Below, in pieces: positions 9,111 through 17,154 of a stretch of 64,000 nucleotides of DNA. Within the stretch, counting starts at the first letter, position 1. Every line of letters begins with the position of its first letter. Source of the DNA: Streptosporangium saharense. Lineage in GTDB: Bacteria; Actinomycetota; Actinomycetes; Streptosporangiales; Streptosporangiaceae. Location of the stretch: contig NZ_JACHJP010000002.1 of the NCBI RefSeq assembly GCF_014203715.1, positions 1,488,001 through 1,552,000 on the forward strand. Direction: 5' to 3'. Both the position numbers and the translations under genes were made by a program. Under the pieces are notes generated by a model, which saw only the letters and a program-made list of their open reading frames with translations, was not told the DNA's origin and searched no databases.

Positions 9111-9596
9111 TCACCTGCCGGCGAAGTAGTCGGCCACGATCCTGGTGTGCAGCGGGAAGGCCAGCTCCCGTGGGCCGTCGATCGTCAGCCACTCCGTCGT
9201 CTCGTCGGTCGGCACGACCGGGGGAAGCGCGGCGGAGGCAGTCTCCGGCCCCCTGGCGAAGATCAACACGGTGCCGTCGGGGGCGCTGAGCACGTCGAGG
9301 AGCCGGACGTCGTCCGCCCCGACGACGACCCCGGTCTCCTCACGCAGCTCCCTGACCGCCGCCTGCTGCCAGGACTCCCCCACGTCGACGAAGCCACCGG
9401 GCAGGGCGAGTTCGCCCCGGCGCGGTTCGACGCCGCGCCGGATCACCAGCACGCCGTCGTCGACGGGCAACAGCATCACGGCGACCGGCAGCGGGTTGAG
9501 GTAGGCGGTGTTGCCACAGAAGGAGCAGGTGCGCGGCCACGCCTGGTCGAGGGCGTATGCACTGCCGCAGAAGGAGCAGTGCGAGTTCCTGGTCAT
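9111..9596 (-). CDS. Nudix hydrolase with N-terminal zinc ribbon
   Basis: 161 residues. Two CxxC knuckles (Cys7/10, Cys24/27) form a zinc ribbon before the Nudix domain. The Nudix box G-x5-E-x7-REExTG is visible at about 68-90 (GGFVDVGE ... RELREETG). By family it hydrolyses a nucleoside diphosphate linked to another group; the ribbon recalls NudC-type NADH pyrophosphatases, though the protein is much shorter. The start could be the GTG one codon upstream. It is 17 bp downstream of the LysR gene on the same strand. Confidence 0.9.
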   Translation of the reverse strand: MTRNSHCSFCGSAYALDQAWPRTCSFCGNTAYLNPLPVAVMLLPVDDGVLVIRRGVEPRRGELALPGGFVDVGESWQQAAVRELREETGVVVGADDVRLLDVLSAPDGTVLIFARGPETASAALPPVVPTDETTEWLTIDGPRELAFPLHTRIVADYFAGR

Positions 9597-9615
9597 CACG
9601 CCGCGAGACTACGGC

Positions 9616-10575
9616 TCACAGGCGCTTCAGCGGTCCGTGCCGTTCCAGCCAGTTCCGGTAGGCGGGAGAGCGCTGCGACTCCGTCCAGTAGGTGGTGGTC
9701 AGCGCCCGCACCAGGTCGTCGGCGTGCGCGGTGATCGGCCCGGGAGCGGTCCACCCGATGAGGTGGCGGAAACGCAGCGGCGAGTCGGTCAGCGGACGGA
9801 TCGCGATGCCCTCCCTGGCCGGGACTGTCGCCTGGAACAGGCTGACGCAGCGCCCCTCGGCCACCAGGTCGACCCCGACCTCCAGGTTGACGCCGTAGGC
9901 CACCCTCGGGGCGAAGCCGTGCGTGGCGCAGGTGTTCCAGAAGTACTCCCTCGGCCCCGATTCGAGCGGGGTCGGCAGCGCCCAGTCCTCCTCGGCGAGG
10001 TCGCGCAGCTCGACCTCCTCCCGCGCGGCCAGCGGGTGCCCGGCGGGCAGCCCGACGAAGAGCGGCTCGACCGCGATGGCGGTGTACACCGCGCCCGGTG
10101 GCGCCGAGAGCCTGTGGTCCGGGTAGTCGTCGAGGGTCGCCAGCTCGATCCGCTCCGATTCGAGCAGGCCGGGCAGCGTGTCGATCGTCTGCTCGGTGAG
10201 CAGTCTGATCTCCGCCCCTGGCAGCAACTGGCGGAGGGTCTTGGCCAGGTAGATCCGCAGCCGGGTGGGCGCGCAGCCGACCCTGATCGGCGCCGTCTCC
10301 ACCTTCGGGGGCGCGTAACGCCTGGCCGTACGCTCCAGTTCGTCCACGGCGGAGACCAGGGAGCGGGAGCGGACGAGCAGCCACTCGCCGAGCCGGGTCG
10401 GGCGGGCACCCTCTGGCCCCCGGTCGAACAGGGGGTCGCCGAACATCTGCTCGATGCGGCGTAGCTGAGCGGTGAGCGCGGGCTGGGACATCTTCAGGGT
10501 GGCGGCCGCCCTGGAGATGCTCCCGCTGTCCGCGATCGCACACAGCACCCTCAGATGACGAACCTGGAGATCCAC
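9616..10575 (-). CDS. LysR-family transcriptional regulator
   Basis: 319 residues from the GTG at 10575, giving the standard VDLQVRHLRVLCAIADSGS beginning. The winged HTH covers residues ~1-60 (AAATLKMSQPALTAQLRRIE) and a type 2 periplasmic-binding-like effector domain follows. Length and overall sequence closely resemble the second LysR at 44813-45772. Its likely target is either the Nudix gene downstream or its own promoter. No divergently transcribed partner is adjacent, which is unusual for LysR genes. Confidence 0.93.
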   Translation of the reverse strand: MDLQVRHLRVLCAIADSGSISRAAATLKMSQPALTAQLRRIEQMFGDPLFDRGPEGARPTRLGEWLLVRSRSLVSAVDELERTARRYAPPKVETAPIRVGCAPTRLRIYLAKTLRQLLPGAEIRLLTEQTIDTLPGLLESERIELATLDDYPDHRLSAPPGAVYTAIAVEPLFVGLPAGHPLAAREEVELRDLAEEDWALPTPLESGPREYFWNTCATHGFAPRVAYGVNLEVGVDLVAEGRCVSLFQATVPAREGIAIRPLTDSPLRFRHLIGWTAPGPITAHADDLVRALTTTYWTESQRSPAYRNWLERHGPLKRL

Positions 10576-11105
10576 GCATCGAGAGTAAAAGCAAAGAAGC
10601 TTTCCAGTAAGGCCTAATCGGCGAAGTGCCCAGGACACGCTTCGGACACATCGGCCTCCCCGGCCACCCGGGGGCGGTTTTCGGACCGTCTGTTACCGGG
10701 TTACAGGTCCGTCCGGTACGGCTCACCGCCTCGACGACCCCCTCCCGAGGCCTCCGCCGTACCGGAAATTTGTGGCTTTAGTGGGTTATTTCTGGACTTT
10801 GGGGCGGCGGCGGGGTGGCAGCGTGGAAGGGGCAGGATCGTGGGAACGAGAAAGCCTGCCTTGTCTGGTTCCCGGCTGGCGCCTCCGGGGTCGCCGTTGG
10901 GAAAGTCCGCAGGTGGGGGGCTGCGGGGCTGCCGCCCCCAAGGGGCTTTGACCCCCTTTTTCGTCTCATACCAAGCTTTTTCGGTGGAGATTCAGGAAAT
11001 TCCACGAAATAGCGTGGCGGGCGGCAATAGAGTGTGGCCTCGCTCGGGGGTCTCGTCTCGCCCGGGCCGTGCTGTGCGGCAGGGGCGCACGACCCGAAGG
11101 GGTTG
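10576..11105. other. 530-bp intergenic region between LysR and NACHT genes
   Basis: No convincing coding frame. It holds the LysR promoter side (AT-rich 10575-10620), a G-rich tract at 10800-10940, an intrinsic-terminator-like element at 10940-10961 and a small CCACG/CGTGG hairpin near 11003-11018 before the NACHT gene. An unannotated small RNA ending at the terminator is possible. Confidence 0.5.
10940..10961 (+). terminator. Intrinsic terminator with U-tract, no upstream gene
   Basis: AAGGGG-CTTTGA-CCCCCTT stem-loop followed by a run of T. No plus-strand gene precedes it, so it may end a small RNA or be a dispersed repeat. Confidence 0.5.
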
Positions 11106-13076
11106 ATGGTGCCACCTCGTGTCCGTACGGCGCTGCTCGTAGGACTTCCCGTGCTTCTCCTCGGGCTGATGGCGAACGTCGTCAGCAACCGGCTCCCCGT
11201 CTGGGTGCAGGACAACTCGCCGTTCCTCCTCGTGATCGCCTTCCTGCTGGTGGAGGCGGGAGCCGCCTGGGCCACGAGCCCCACCAGGAGGAAGCGCAGA
11301 CGCGCCCGCCTGCGGACCGAGGTGGTCCGCGCCGTCGCCGCCGACACGGCGCGGATCCTCGACAGCGCTCTCGGCGGCATCCCGCGCATACCGCCGTGCC
11401 TGTCCGAGCGATCTGAGCCCACGGCCCCGTCGGTGACCGGGATCGGCGCCGTGGGCGCGCGGGCCGTACGACGGGATGACGGGCCGCTCGCGGCGTTCGA
11501 CAGGTCCGGCTCCTCGCTGCTGCTCCTCGGCGCGGGTGGCTCGGGCAAGACGGTGCTGCTGGCGGAGCTCTGCCGCGACCTCGCGGAACGGGCGCTCGCG
11601 GACAGGACCGAGCGCGTCCCCGTCCTGGTCGGCCTGGCCGGGTGGACCAGGAAACAGGGTCCTCTCGAACGGTGGCTGCGCGACACCGTCGCCGCGAGAT
11701 ACGGACTGTCGCGGGGGCTCGTGGACGAGCTGATGGACGACGACGGGCTCACGCTCCTGCTGGACGGCCTCGACGAGGTGCGGGGAAAGGACCGTGGGGA
11801 GTGCGTGGCGCAACTCAACAAGCTGATCACCGAGCGGGCCCCGTTGCCGGTCGCGGTGAGCTGTCGCAGCGTGGAGTACGGCACGACCGGCGACGTGCGG
11901 GCGCGGCTGGTGGCCGAGATCCAGGTTCCCGACGCCGACACGGCCGCCACCTACCTCAAGGCCCTGCGCAGCCCGACTGCCGACGCCGTCGCGGCCGTGC
12001 CGAGGCATGACGACGCGTGGTGGGAGCTGGTCACCTCCCCGCTGATCCTGGGGATGATCGTCAGGATCGCCGCGCACGACCCGACCGCCGTGCTCGTCGG
12101 ACGGGGATCACCCGCGCGGCGGCGCGGCCAGGTGGTCGACACCTACGTAAACGTGATGCTCGGGCGCAGGGCGAGCGGGGAGGAGGCCGATTCCCGCAGG
12201 TGGCTGGCGTGGCTGGCCCACTCGATGGACAGGACGCGGCTGTCGAGCCTGCCGATCGACCGGCCGCCGACAGCGTGGCTCGCCCTGTTCTGCGACCCGC
12301 CGTCCATCAAACACCTGGTGGTCAGGGCCTATATGGTGTGCGCGGCCTCGACCGTCGTCGTGGGCTCGGTGCTGGGCGTGGTCCCCGGCCTGGCGATCTC
12401 CCCGACCGCCTTCATGATGATCTTCCCCGCCCTGCTCATCCGGTACGACCTGGCCAGGCACCACACGGACGCCGACGCCCCGGTACGGCTCATCGCCCGC
12501 ATCGGGGTGCCGCCCTCCGACCTCATGCCCGCGACCCTCGCCAGGGCGGGGATCGTGCTGCTCGCCGCGGCGCTGCTGGCCCTCATCCCGGGTGTGCCCG
12601 CGGCGTGGCCCCTGGCCGTCGTCCCCGCGGCGTTCGCCACCGAGGCGCTCACCCTGACCACCAGCTCGGAGCCACGGGAACTGCCCGACAGACAGGCCGC
12701 CCTCCCCGGTTTCAGGATCCGCCTCTCGACGAGGAACGCCCTGCGGGGCCTCGTCTTCCTCGGCGTGCCCGCCGCGGCGATCATCGCCGGGGCGTCCTGG
12801 ATCGCGCAGGGGCCCGAGTACGTCCTGCCGACCTTCGTGGCCGAGACCGGTCCGCTGTGCCTGGGGGCGTGGCTCGCTGCGGGCGGCGCCCCCGTGGTCC
12901 AGCTCAGGCTGATGCTCAGGCGGATCCACCGCCGTGGCCTCGGGCCCCGGCGCTATCTCGACTTCCTCGACTCGGCGGCCGACCGTCTCATCCTCAGGCG
13001 GACGGGGACGGGCTACGTCTTCGTCCACCACCTCGTGCGGGACCGCCTCGCCCAGGAGTGGCGCCGGGCCCATTGA
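11106..13076 (+). CDS. NACHT-domain NTPase with membrane segments
   Basis: 656 residues. Two hydrophobic helices lie at about 8-25 and 39-57. The NACHT domain has Walker A GAGGSGKT (142-149), Walker B LTLLLDGLDE (about 215-224) and a sensor-like VAVSCRSVEYG. Residues ~410-610 contain several more transmembrane helices, followed by a short C-terminal segment (YVFVHHLVRDRLAQEW) like the winged-helix end of NACHT ATPases. STAND/NACHT proteins act as signal-driven switches, some in phage defence. No effector domain is recognisable and no partner gene is adjacent, so the role is open. GAAGGGG precedes the ATG at 11106. Confidence 0.85.
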   Translation: MVPPRVRTALLVGLPVLLLGLMANVVSNRLPVWVQDNSPFLLVIAFLLVEAGAAWATSPTRRKRRRARLRTEVVRAVAADTARILDSALGGIPRIPPCLSERSEPTAPSVTGIGAVGARAVRRDDGPLAAFDRSGSSLLLLGAGGSGKTVLLAELCRDLAERALADRTERVPVLVGLAGWTRKQGPLERWLRDTVAARYGLSRGLVDELMDDDGLTLLLDGLDEVRGKDRGECVAQLNKLITERAPLPVAVSCRSVEYGTTGDVRARLVAEIQVPDADTAATYLKALRSPTADAVAAVPRHDDAWWELVTSPLILGMIVRIAAHDPTAVLVGRGSPARRRGQVVDTYVNVMLGRRASGEEADSRRWLAWLAHSMDRTRLSSLPIDRPPTAWLALFCDPPSIKHLVVRAYMVCAASTVVVGSVLGVVPGLAISPTAFMMIFPALLIRYDLARHHTDADAPVRLIARIGVPPSDLMPATLARAGIVLLAAALLALIPGVPAAWPLAVVPAAFATEALTLTTSSEPRELPDRQAALPGFRIRLSTRNALRGLVFLGVPAAAIIAGASWIAQGPEYVLPTFVAETGPLCLGAWLAAGGAPVVQLRLMLRRIHRRGLGPRRYLDFLDSAADRLILRRTGTGYVFVHHLVRDRLAQEWRRAH

Positions 13077-13082
13077 CATCCT

Positions 13083-13110
13083 CCTGTTATGAACGTCCGT
13101 TCATAACAGG
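13083..13110. promoter_or_regulatory. Perfect 28-bp inverted repeat, TetR-type operator
   Basis: Arms CCTGTTATGAACG and CGTTCATAACAGG are perfectly complementary around a 2-bp centre. It lies 6 bp past the NACHT stop and 13 bp before the start of the methyltransferase remnant. Size and symmetry fit a TetR-family operator; the TetR gene at 14132 is the obvious candidate binder. Confidence 0.75.
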
Positions 13111-13123
13111 CCGAGGAGGAACC

Positions 13124-14037
13124 ATGAACGCCGTCGTCAACGCCCACCAGGCCGAGGCGTGGAACGGCTACCGGATTTGTCCCTAATGTCTCGGCATTCG
13201 CACCGAAGGCGAAGCGGCCCTTCTCGCAGAGCGAGATAGAAAAAGCCGATCCGCCGTCATGACGAACCAGCACCTGATAGCTTCGCCGCGTCAGGTACCG
13301 CCGGGCGGGCGGGAACGGAGCCGCAAGGCTCAAAAGCCTGTGGAGACCTGATAAGACCATTTCGGTGGCACAGGTCGCTGAAGCAGGAAGCCACAGAAGT
13401 ACCGCACATGCTGCACAGGTTGAGTCTCCGGCGTTCACGCTGGAGAGCACGTCAAGAGGGCAACCACTGGGCTGATCACCAGGACCGCTGATAACGCCGA
13501 GGGCGTCGCCCAGGTCCACCCGCTGCCCCCGGCGGGTTCGACGTGGCGGTGAGCCGGTTCGGGATCATGTTCTTCGCCGACCCGGTCGCCGCGTTCGCCA
13601 ACATCGGCCGCGCGCTGCATCTCGGCGGACGCCTGGCCATGCTGTCGCTGCGGAGCATGGCGGAACAGGACCTGGGCCCCGTCTTCGCCGCGATGACCCC
13701 GCACCTGCCGGGACGGCCCGCCTCGACCGAGCCCGGCCACCCCGGCCCCGAGTCACTGTCCGACCCCGCCCGCGTCCACGAAGTCCTCACCGGGGCGGGC
13801 TTCGAGGACGTGGCCACGACCCCCGTGGACGCGCCCCAGACGTGGGGCGCCGACGCCGAGGACGCCGCGGCGTTCCTGGGCGCCTGGGGCCCCGTCCGGT
13901 TCATGCTCGGCCAGACCGACCAGGACTCGGCCGCCCGCGCCCTCGCCGCGCTCACCGAGGCGATGCGCCCCTTCGAGCGTCCCGGTGCCGTACGGCTGCG
14001 CGGCGCCGCCTGGCTGATCACCGCCACCCGGCCGTGA
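13124..14037 (+). pseudogene. SAM-dependent methyltransferase, interrupted
   Basis: A good ribosome site (GAGGAGGA) and ATG at 13124 open a frame MNAVVNAHQAEAWNGY, the usual start of class I methyltransferases. It then runs into stops within ~320 bp of unrelated sequence. Recognisable methyltransferase resumes at about 13490 (AEGVAQVHPLPP). It needs a one-base shift in the C-run at 13526-13530 and continues as GGFDVAVSRFGIMFF to the stop at 14037. The SAM-binding motif I is gone, so no active enzyme can be made. Confidence 0.8.
13174..13490. other. Foreign ~315-bp segment inside the methyltransferase gene
   Basis: Approximate limits. It shows stops in all forward frames and none of the codon bias of its surroundings. 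It could be a remnant of a small mobile element or a MITE. I could not find terminal inverted repeats or a target duplication, nor identify a transposase fragment with certainty. Confidence 0.45.
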
Positions 14038-14055
14038 CCCACCGGCCTCACCAGA

Positions 14056-14121
14056 ACGCCTCGCTGGGACGCCTCGCTGAGGACGTCTCACTGGGACGTC
14101 TCACTGGAACGTCTCACTAGG
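14056..14121. repeat. Five tandem 13-14 bp repeats before tetR
   Basis: Five head-to-tail copies of ACGYCTCRCTRGG (one has an extra base) run directly into the -10 element. The last copy supplies part of TAGGAT at 14118-14123. Probably an operator array controlling tetR. Confidence 0.75.
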
Positions 14122-14131
14122 ATGCGGGGTG
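14118..14131 (+). promoter_or_regulatory. -10 element of tetR, leaderless
   Basis: TAGGAT at 14118-14123 lies 5-8 bases before the GTG/ATG start codons at 14129/14132. No Shine-Dalgarno sequence is present. Confidence 0.45.
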
Positions 14132-14767
14132 ATGTCACCGAGAAAAGCGGCAGCCCTGCGTGACGGCGCCGACGGCCTGAGCCTGCGCGACCACCTCGTC
14201 GCCACCGCCGCGCGGCTCATCGCCGAGCGCGGCACCGCCGGACTCACCGTCCGCGACATCGCCCGCGAGGCGCGGGTCGCGGACGGCGTGCTGTACAACC
14301 ACTTCGAGGGCAAGGAGGAACTCCTCGCCCTCGCCCTGCACGCCCACGTCCGCTCCGTCGAGCGCGACCTCGGCCCGCTGCCCGCCGTCCCGGGCGAGAA
14401 CACCGTCGCCGACAACCTGCACGCCTGCCTCACCTACGGCCTCGCCCTGCACACGGCCTTCCTGCCCGCCTTCGCGGGCCTGATCTCCCAACCCGAGGTC
14501 CTCGCCCGCTTCCACGCGCTGCCCAACCCCCTGGGCAGCGGCAGAGGGCTGAAGACGCTTCTGGCCGACTACCTGCGCGCCGAACAGACCCTCGGCCGCC
14601 TCTCCCCCGTCGCCGACCCCGAGGCCGCCGCCGCCATCATCGTCGGCGCCTGCCACGAACTGGTCCTCCCCCGCCTACTCCAGGGCGCGCTCCTGACCGA
14701 ACCGCCCCCCGGCCACACCGAAACCCTGATCACCACCCTGATGAACGGCCTCGCCCCTTCCACCTGA
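14132..14767 (+). CDS. TetR-family transcriptional regulator
   Basis: 211 residues (the GTG at 14129 would add one). N-terminal HTH at about 20-65: AARLIAERGTAGLTVRDIA ... VADGVLYNHFEGKEEL is a textbook TetR domain. An alpha-helical ligand domain follows. It stands downstream of the broken methyltransferase and behind the tandem repeats at 14056-14121. By usual TetR logic it represses itself and the palindrome-controlled methyltransferase gene, which is now inactive. Confidence 0.94.
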   Translation: MSPRKAAALRDGADGLSLRDHLVATAARLIAERGTAGLTVRDIAREARVADGVLYNHFEGKEELLALALHAHVRSVERDLGPLPAVPGENTVADNLHACLTYGLALHTAFLPAFAGLISQPEVLARFHALPNPLGSGRGLKTLLADYLRAEQTLGRLSPVADPEAAAAIIVGACHELVLPRLLQGALLTEPPPGHTETLITTLMNGLAPST

Positions 14768-14788
14768 GACGCGTCCCGCATCCCGTAC

Positions 14789-15137
14789 TCAGACCGGCAT
14801 CCTCTTCGCCACAAGACGCGCCCGGTCGAGAAACTCCCGCTCCTCCTCGCCACCCGGAACAAGAACGCGCCCCGACCGTTCGAGCATCACCACCGAAACG
14901 GTGAGGGTTCCACTCATCAGCTCCCTGCGACGACACGAAATACTCCTGGAACATCCGCCTGTTCAGCGTTTCGAAGGCCACGATGTCAATCTCACACATG
15001 TCACCGGATATCTCGACCACGCCGGACGGCTGACCGAGAAGTTCGGATATCGAACGCAGGAGGGAAAGATAAGTCTTGCCCACTCGTAACGCCGGGCTCC
15101 ATACGGTTTCCTCCCCGACCTCGAAGACGTAACTCAT
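14789..15137 (-). pseudogene. Small protein of the immunity-like array, frameshifted
   Basis: The ATG at 15137 has GGAG five bases upstream and gives MSYVFEVGEETVWSPALRVGK and onward for ~70 residues to NRRMFQEYFVSS. After that the frame turns into Arg/Gly/Ser-rich nonsense. The neighbouring frame continues naturally (RRELMSGTLTVSVVMLERSG) to a TGA at 14789-14791, so one base appears lost or gained near 14925-14935. A restored protein would have ~115 residues. Not assignable to a family. It starts 18 bp after the stop of the gene at 15156-15425, in an operon-like arrangement. Confidence 0.65.
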
Positions 15138-15155
15138 CCCCACTCCAACCAGATG

Positions 15156-15425
15156 TCACGGTTCTTCGGCTTCTTTCCACGAGTACCGTTCTGCCTGTTC
15201 CTCCAGGTAGGACCTCCACCGGGCGAGCATGGTGACCTCTCCGCAGGACGAACCGCCCGTCAGAACGACATCGACGTCCTCGCCCAACCACAGGACGCCT
15301 TCACGGTCACCTCCACCCGCCCTCATCAGGAGGATCACGGCTCCCGTGGAGGGATGCACAAGGCGCGCCCCGAGTCCGCCAGCCTTTTCCGCGGGAAGAC
15401 GAAACCGCAGGATCTCCCCGCGCAC
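15156..15425 (-). CDS. Small chimeric protein with a DUF2247-like tail
   Basis: 89 residues. The GTG at 15425 is chosen because AGGAGGT lies five bases upstream. Residues ~1-60 (VRGEILRFRLPAEKAGGL onward) are unrelated to anything I recognise. The last ~28 residues (MLARWRSYLEEQAERY) are almost identical to the end of the DUF2247 protein at 17155-17655, at DNA level as well. This looks like a recombination product between array members. Function unknown; an immunity role is only contextual. Confidence 0.6.
   Translation of the reverse strand: MRGEILRFRLPAEKAGGLGARLVHPSTGAVILLMRAGGGDREGVLWLGEDVDVVLTGGSSCGEVTMLARWRSYLEEQAERYSWKEAEEP
15183..15242 (-). repeat. Duplicated 3' end of the DUF2247 gene, copy 1
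   Basis: About 60 bp nearly identical to 17167-17226 (four differences by eye), same orientation, encoding the DUF2247 tail. The copies are 1984 bp apart. Confidence 0.85.
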
Positions 15426-15512
15426 GGCGCACCTCCTACCAAGGGCACGACACCTGCTCTCCCCCGACGCCGCCACCATCGGCTCCTGCTCAGAACACGG
15501 CCCACCCCTCTA

Positions 15513-15962
15513 CTAAACACCTTTCATGCGATTCAGCATCCTCCTAAGAGAATCTATATCAACAGACTCCCATCCCTTGAGATCACACTCCTCGATCACC
15601 CGTAAGGCACATTCCTTCACTGATTCAAAAAAGACATCATAAGATATCTCGATCAATCGGCCGCTGTTTGCGCTTCTGGCCCGGAAGAGGTTTGCAATAC
15701 ATCTTTCACCATCGAAGTCCAGGATGATCTCCCAAGGGCCGTCCATGAAAGATAATTCGATACTTCCAGCCGCACCACCTCTGCTCTCGGAAGATAGAAC
15801 AGCCTCTGTCCACCAGCCCAGAACGACAACGGGGAAATCCATCCACTCCAACTCCGGAAACGGCTCCTCCGCTCCCTCCACCCAGATGGGACCAACGATC
15901 GATCCGGAAGCCAGCCTCTCCAGCGCCGAGACATCGACCATCACGCGGACTTCTTTTTTCAT
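15513..15962 (-). CDS. Unknown small acidic protein, immunity-like
   Basis: 149 residues from the ATG at 15962; a TTG six codons upstream is an alternative with a better ribosome site. Acidic, with conserved-looking blocks ERLASGSIVGPIWVEGAEE, FPVVVLGWWTEAVL and FMDGPWEIILDFDGERC. The C-terminal part is helical (SVKECALRVIEECDLKGW). Base composition is clearly lower in G+C than the genome average, which suggests transfer. No family assigned. Its size, acidity and position among DUF4279/DUF2247 genes fit an immunity protein. Confidence 0.7.
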   Translation of the reverse strand: MKKEVRVMVDVSALERLASGSIVGPIWVEGAEEPFPELEWMDFPVVVLGWWTEAVLSSESRGGAAGSIELSFMDGPWEIILDFDGERCIANLFRARSANSGRLIEISYDVFFESVKECALRVIEECDLKGWESVDIDSLRRMLNRMKGV

Positions 15963-16098
15963 AGCATCGTCACAGAACAAGCGGTTTCAATCACCTTAGT
16001 TTTGAGGTATCGGCATGACCGAAAGGATATTTCGTCACTCGCGCTACTCCTTCACCACCGCCGACGAGGGAAAGTGACGCGGCGACACCATGGAACTG

Positions 16099-16433
16099 TC
16101 AGTCCGCGTCCGAGTCGCCGTCCTCCAAAGCCTCATCCATCAATCCTTCGATCTCCCTTCAAGGTCATCATGAAACGCAACATGCGAGCGAAGATCACCT
16201 ATCCACTCCGGGCTGAGGACAACCATTTCCTTGGCAGCCGAAAGACTCAGATCATAAATTTTTGACACCATATATATGGCCTCCACGGTCGAACGGCCCG
16301 CCGTACGCAGGCGGGAAATAATTGCCCTCGGTTCCTCCCCATCACCCCCTGCACACACCAGGCGATCACATTCATCGTCAATCTCGCGCCTATCCATCAC
16401 CATCCCACAAATTTTATACAGTTCGGACGACAC
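16099..16433 (-). pseudogene. Small unknown protein of the array, probable frameshift
   Basis: The frame from GTG 16433 gives MSSELYKICGMVMDRREIDDE and onward and stops at 16140 after HDDLEGRSKD. If one G is added to the GGG run at 16155-16157, the protein instead ends naturally as DDLEGEIEGLMDEALEDGDSDAD with a stop at 16099-16101. As deposited it encodes 97 residues. A shift in a homopolymer suggests sequencing error or recent inactivation. The start overlaps the end of the DUF4279 gene by 20 bp. Helical, acidic, family unknown. Confidence 0.6.
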
Positions 16434-16899
16434 ATTCCATCGGACAGGATTCTGACATATTTAACACACCAACCCGGAGGACAATTACTTTGGCATCAAA
16501 ATAGACGTACTGGTCTACTTCCACCCCGGCATCAGCCGTCGCCAACCACTCGACGACTTCAGGAGCCAGCGATATTCCCTTCTCCATCGAGTCGTCAGCA
16601 TCGCGAAACTCCTGTACCACCACCAGGGATATCTCCCAACGTCCCTCCGCGTGCAATGTGTGAAACTTCCCGGCCATGGGAAGGCCCCACGAGACCAGCT
16701 CGTCGAAGGCGTCTTCCGGCCTTTCGAAGCCGCCCTCCGGCCCGATCTCAACACTCCACGAACTGAACCGATGAGGCTCTCCAGTCCTCGGCGACCTCTC
16801 CCCAGCCCGGAACATCCGATCAGCCGTTATCCCCGTAATGACTGACACCTCAGCAGGATCAGCACTCTCATTAACGAGCCGCAGGGATACTCGAAACAA
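16414..16899 (-). CDS. DUF4279 domain protein
   Basis: 161 residues from a TTG start with GTGGTGAT upstream. The fold pattern is typical of DUF4279: a beta strand RVSLRLVNE, then DPAEVSVITGITADRMFRAGE, WSVEIG and a C-terminal LAPEVVEWLATADAGVEVDQYVYFD. I recall DUF4279 proteins in contact-dependent toxin/immunity neighbourhoods and the gene may be an immunity gene, but no toxin is in this window. The TTG start lies one base after the stop of a short upstream frame (16901-17098), so its translation may be coupled. Confidence 0.8.
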   Translation of the reverse strand: MFRVSLRLVNESADPAEVSVITGITADRMFRAGERSPRTGEPHRFSSWSVEIGPEGGFERPEDAFDELVSWGLPMAGKFHTLHAEGRWEISLVVVQEFRDADDSMEKGISLAPEVVEWLATADAGVEVDQYVYFDAKVIVLRVGVLNMSESCPMECVVRTV

Positions 16900-16900
16900 A

Positions 16901-17098
16901 TTAAATCACCACTTGCATTTCCGATTTAATCTTCACCTTGCCATCTTTACTGGTAAGCCGGTGATAACCATCCGATCCGTACATCACCTCCCCATACGAG
17001 CGTGACGTTGTCCAAGCGTTCCAACCGGACCAACGAACCCCGAGCGCGACGGAAAGAAAAAGGAGTGGTCTCCTATCCCAGCGGGGAAAGGATGGCAC
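16901..17098 (-). CDS. Short frame upstream of DUF4279, doubtful
   Basis: Up to 65 residues. The 3' end (SYGEVMYGSDGYHRLTSKDG) has natural composition, but the N-terminal part does not, and an alternative frame (SLVRLERLDNVTLVWGGDV) also looks coding across 16965-17040. This may be a decayed gene rather than a functional one. Its stop sits 1 bp before the DUF4279 start. The remaining 17099-17154 shows nothing else. Confidence 0.3.
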   Translation of the reverse strand: MPSFPRWDRRPLLFLSVALGVRWSGWNAWTTSRSYGEVMYGSDGYHRLTSKDGKVKIKSEMQVVI

Positions 17099-17154
17099 TC
17101 GCTTCCGGTTCTCCGCTCAGGGGAATGATATTCCCCGGACCGTGCTTCTTCGCC

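Noticed and set aside
13013-13519. Minus-strand frame across the foreign segment
   Set aside because: No domain or ribosome site; not convincing as a transposase piece.
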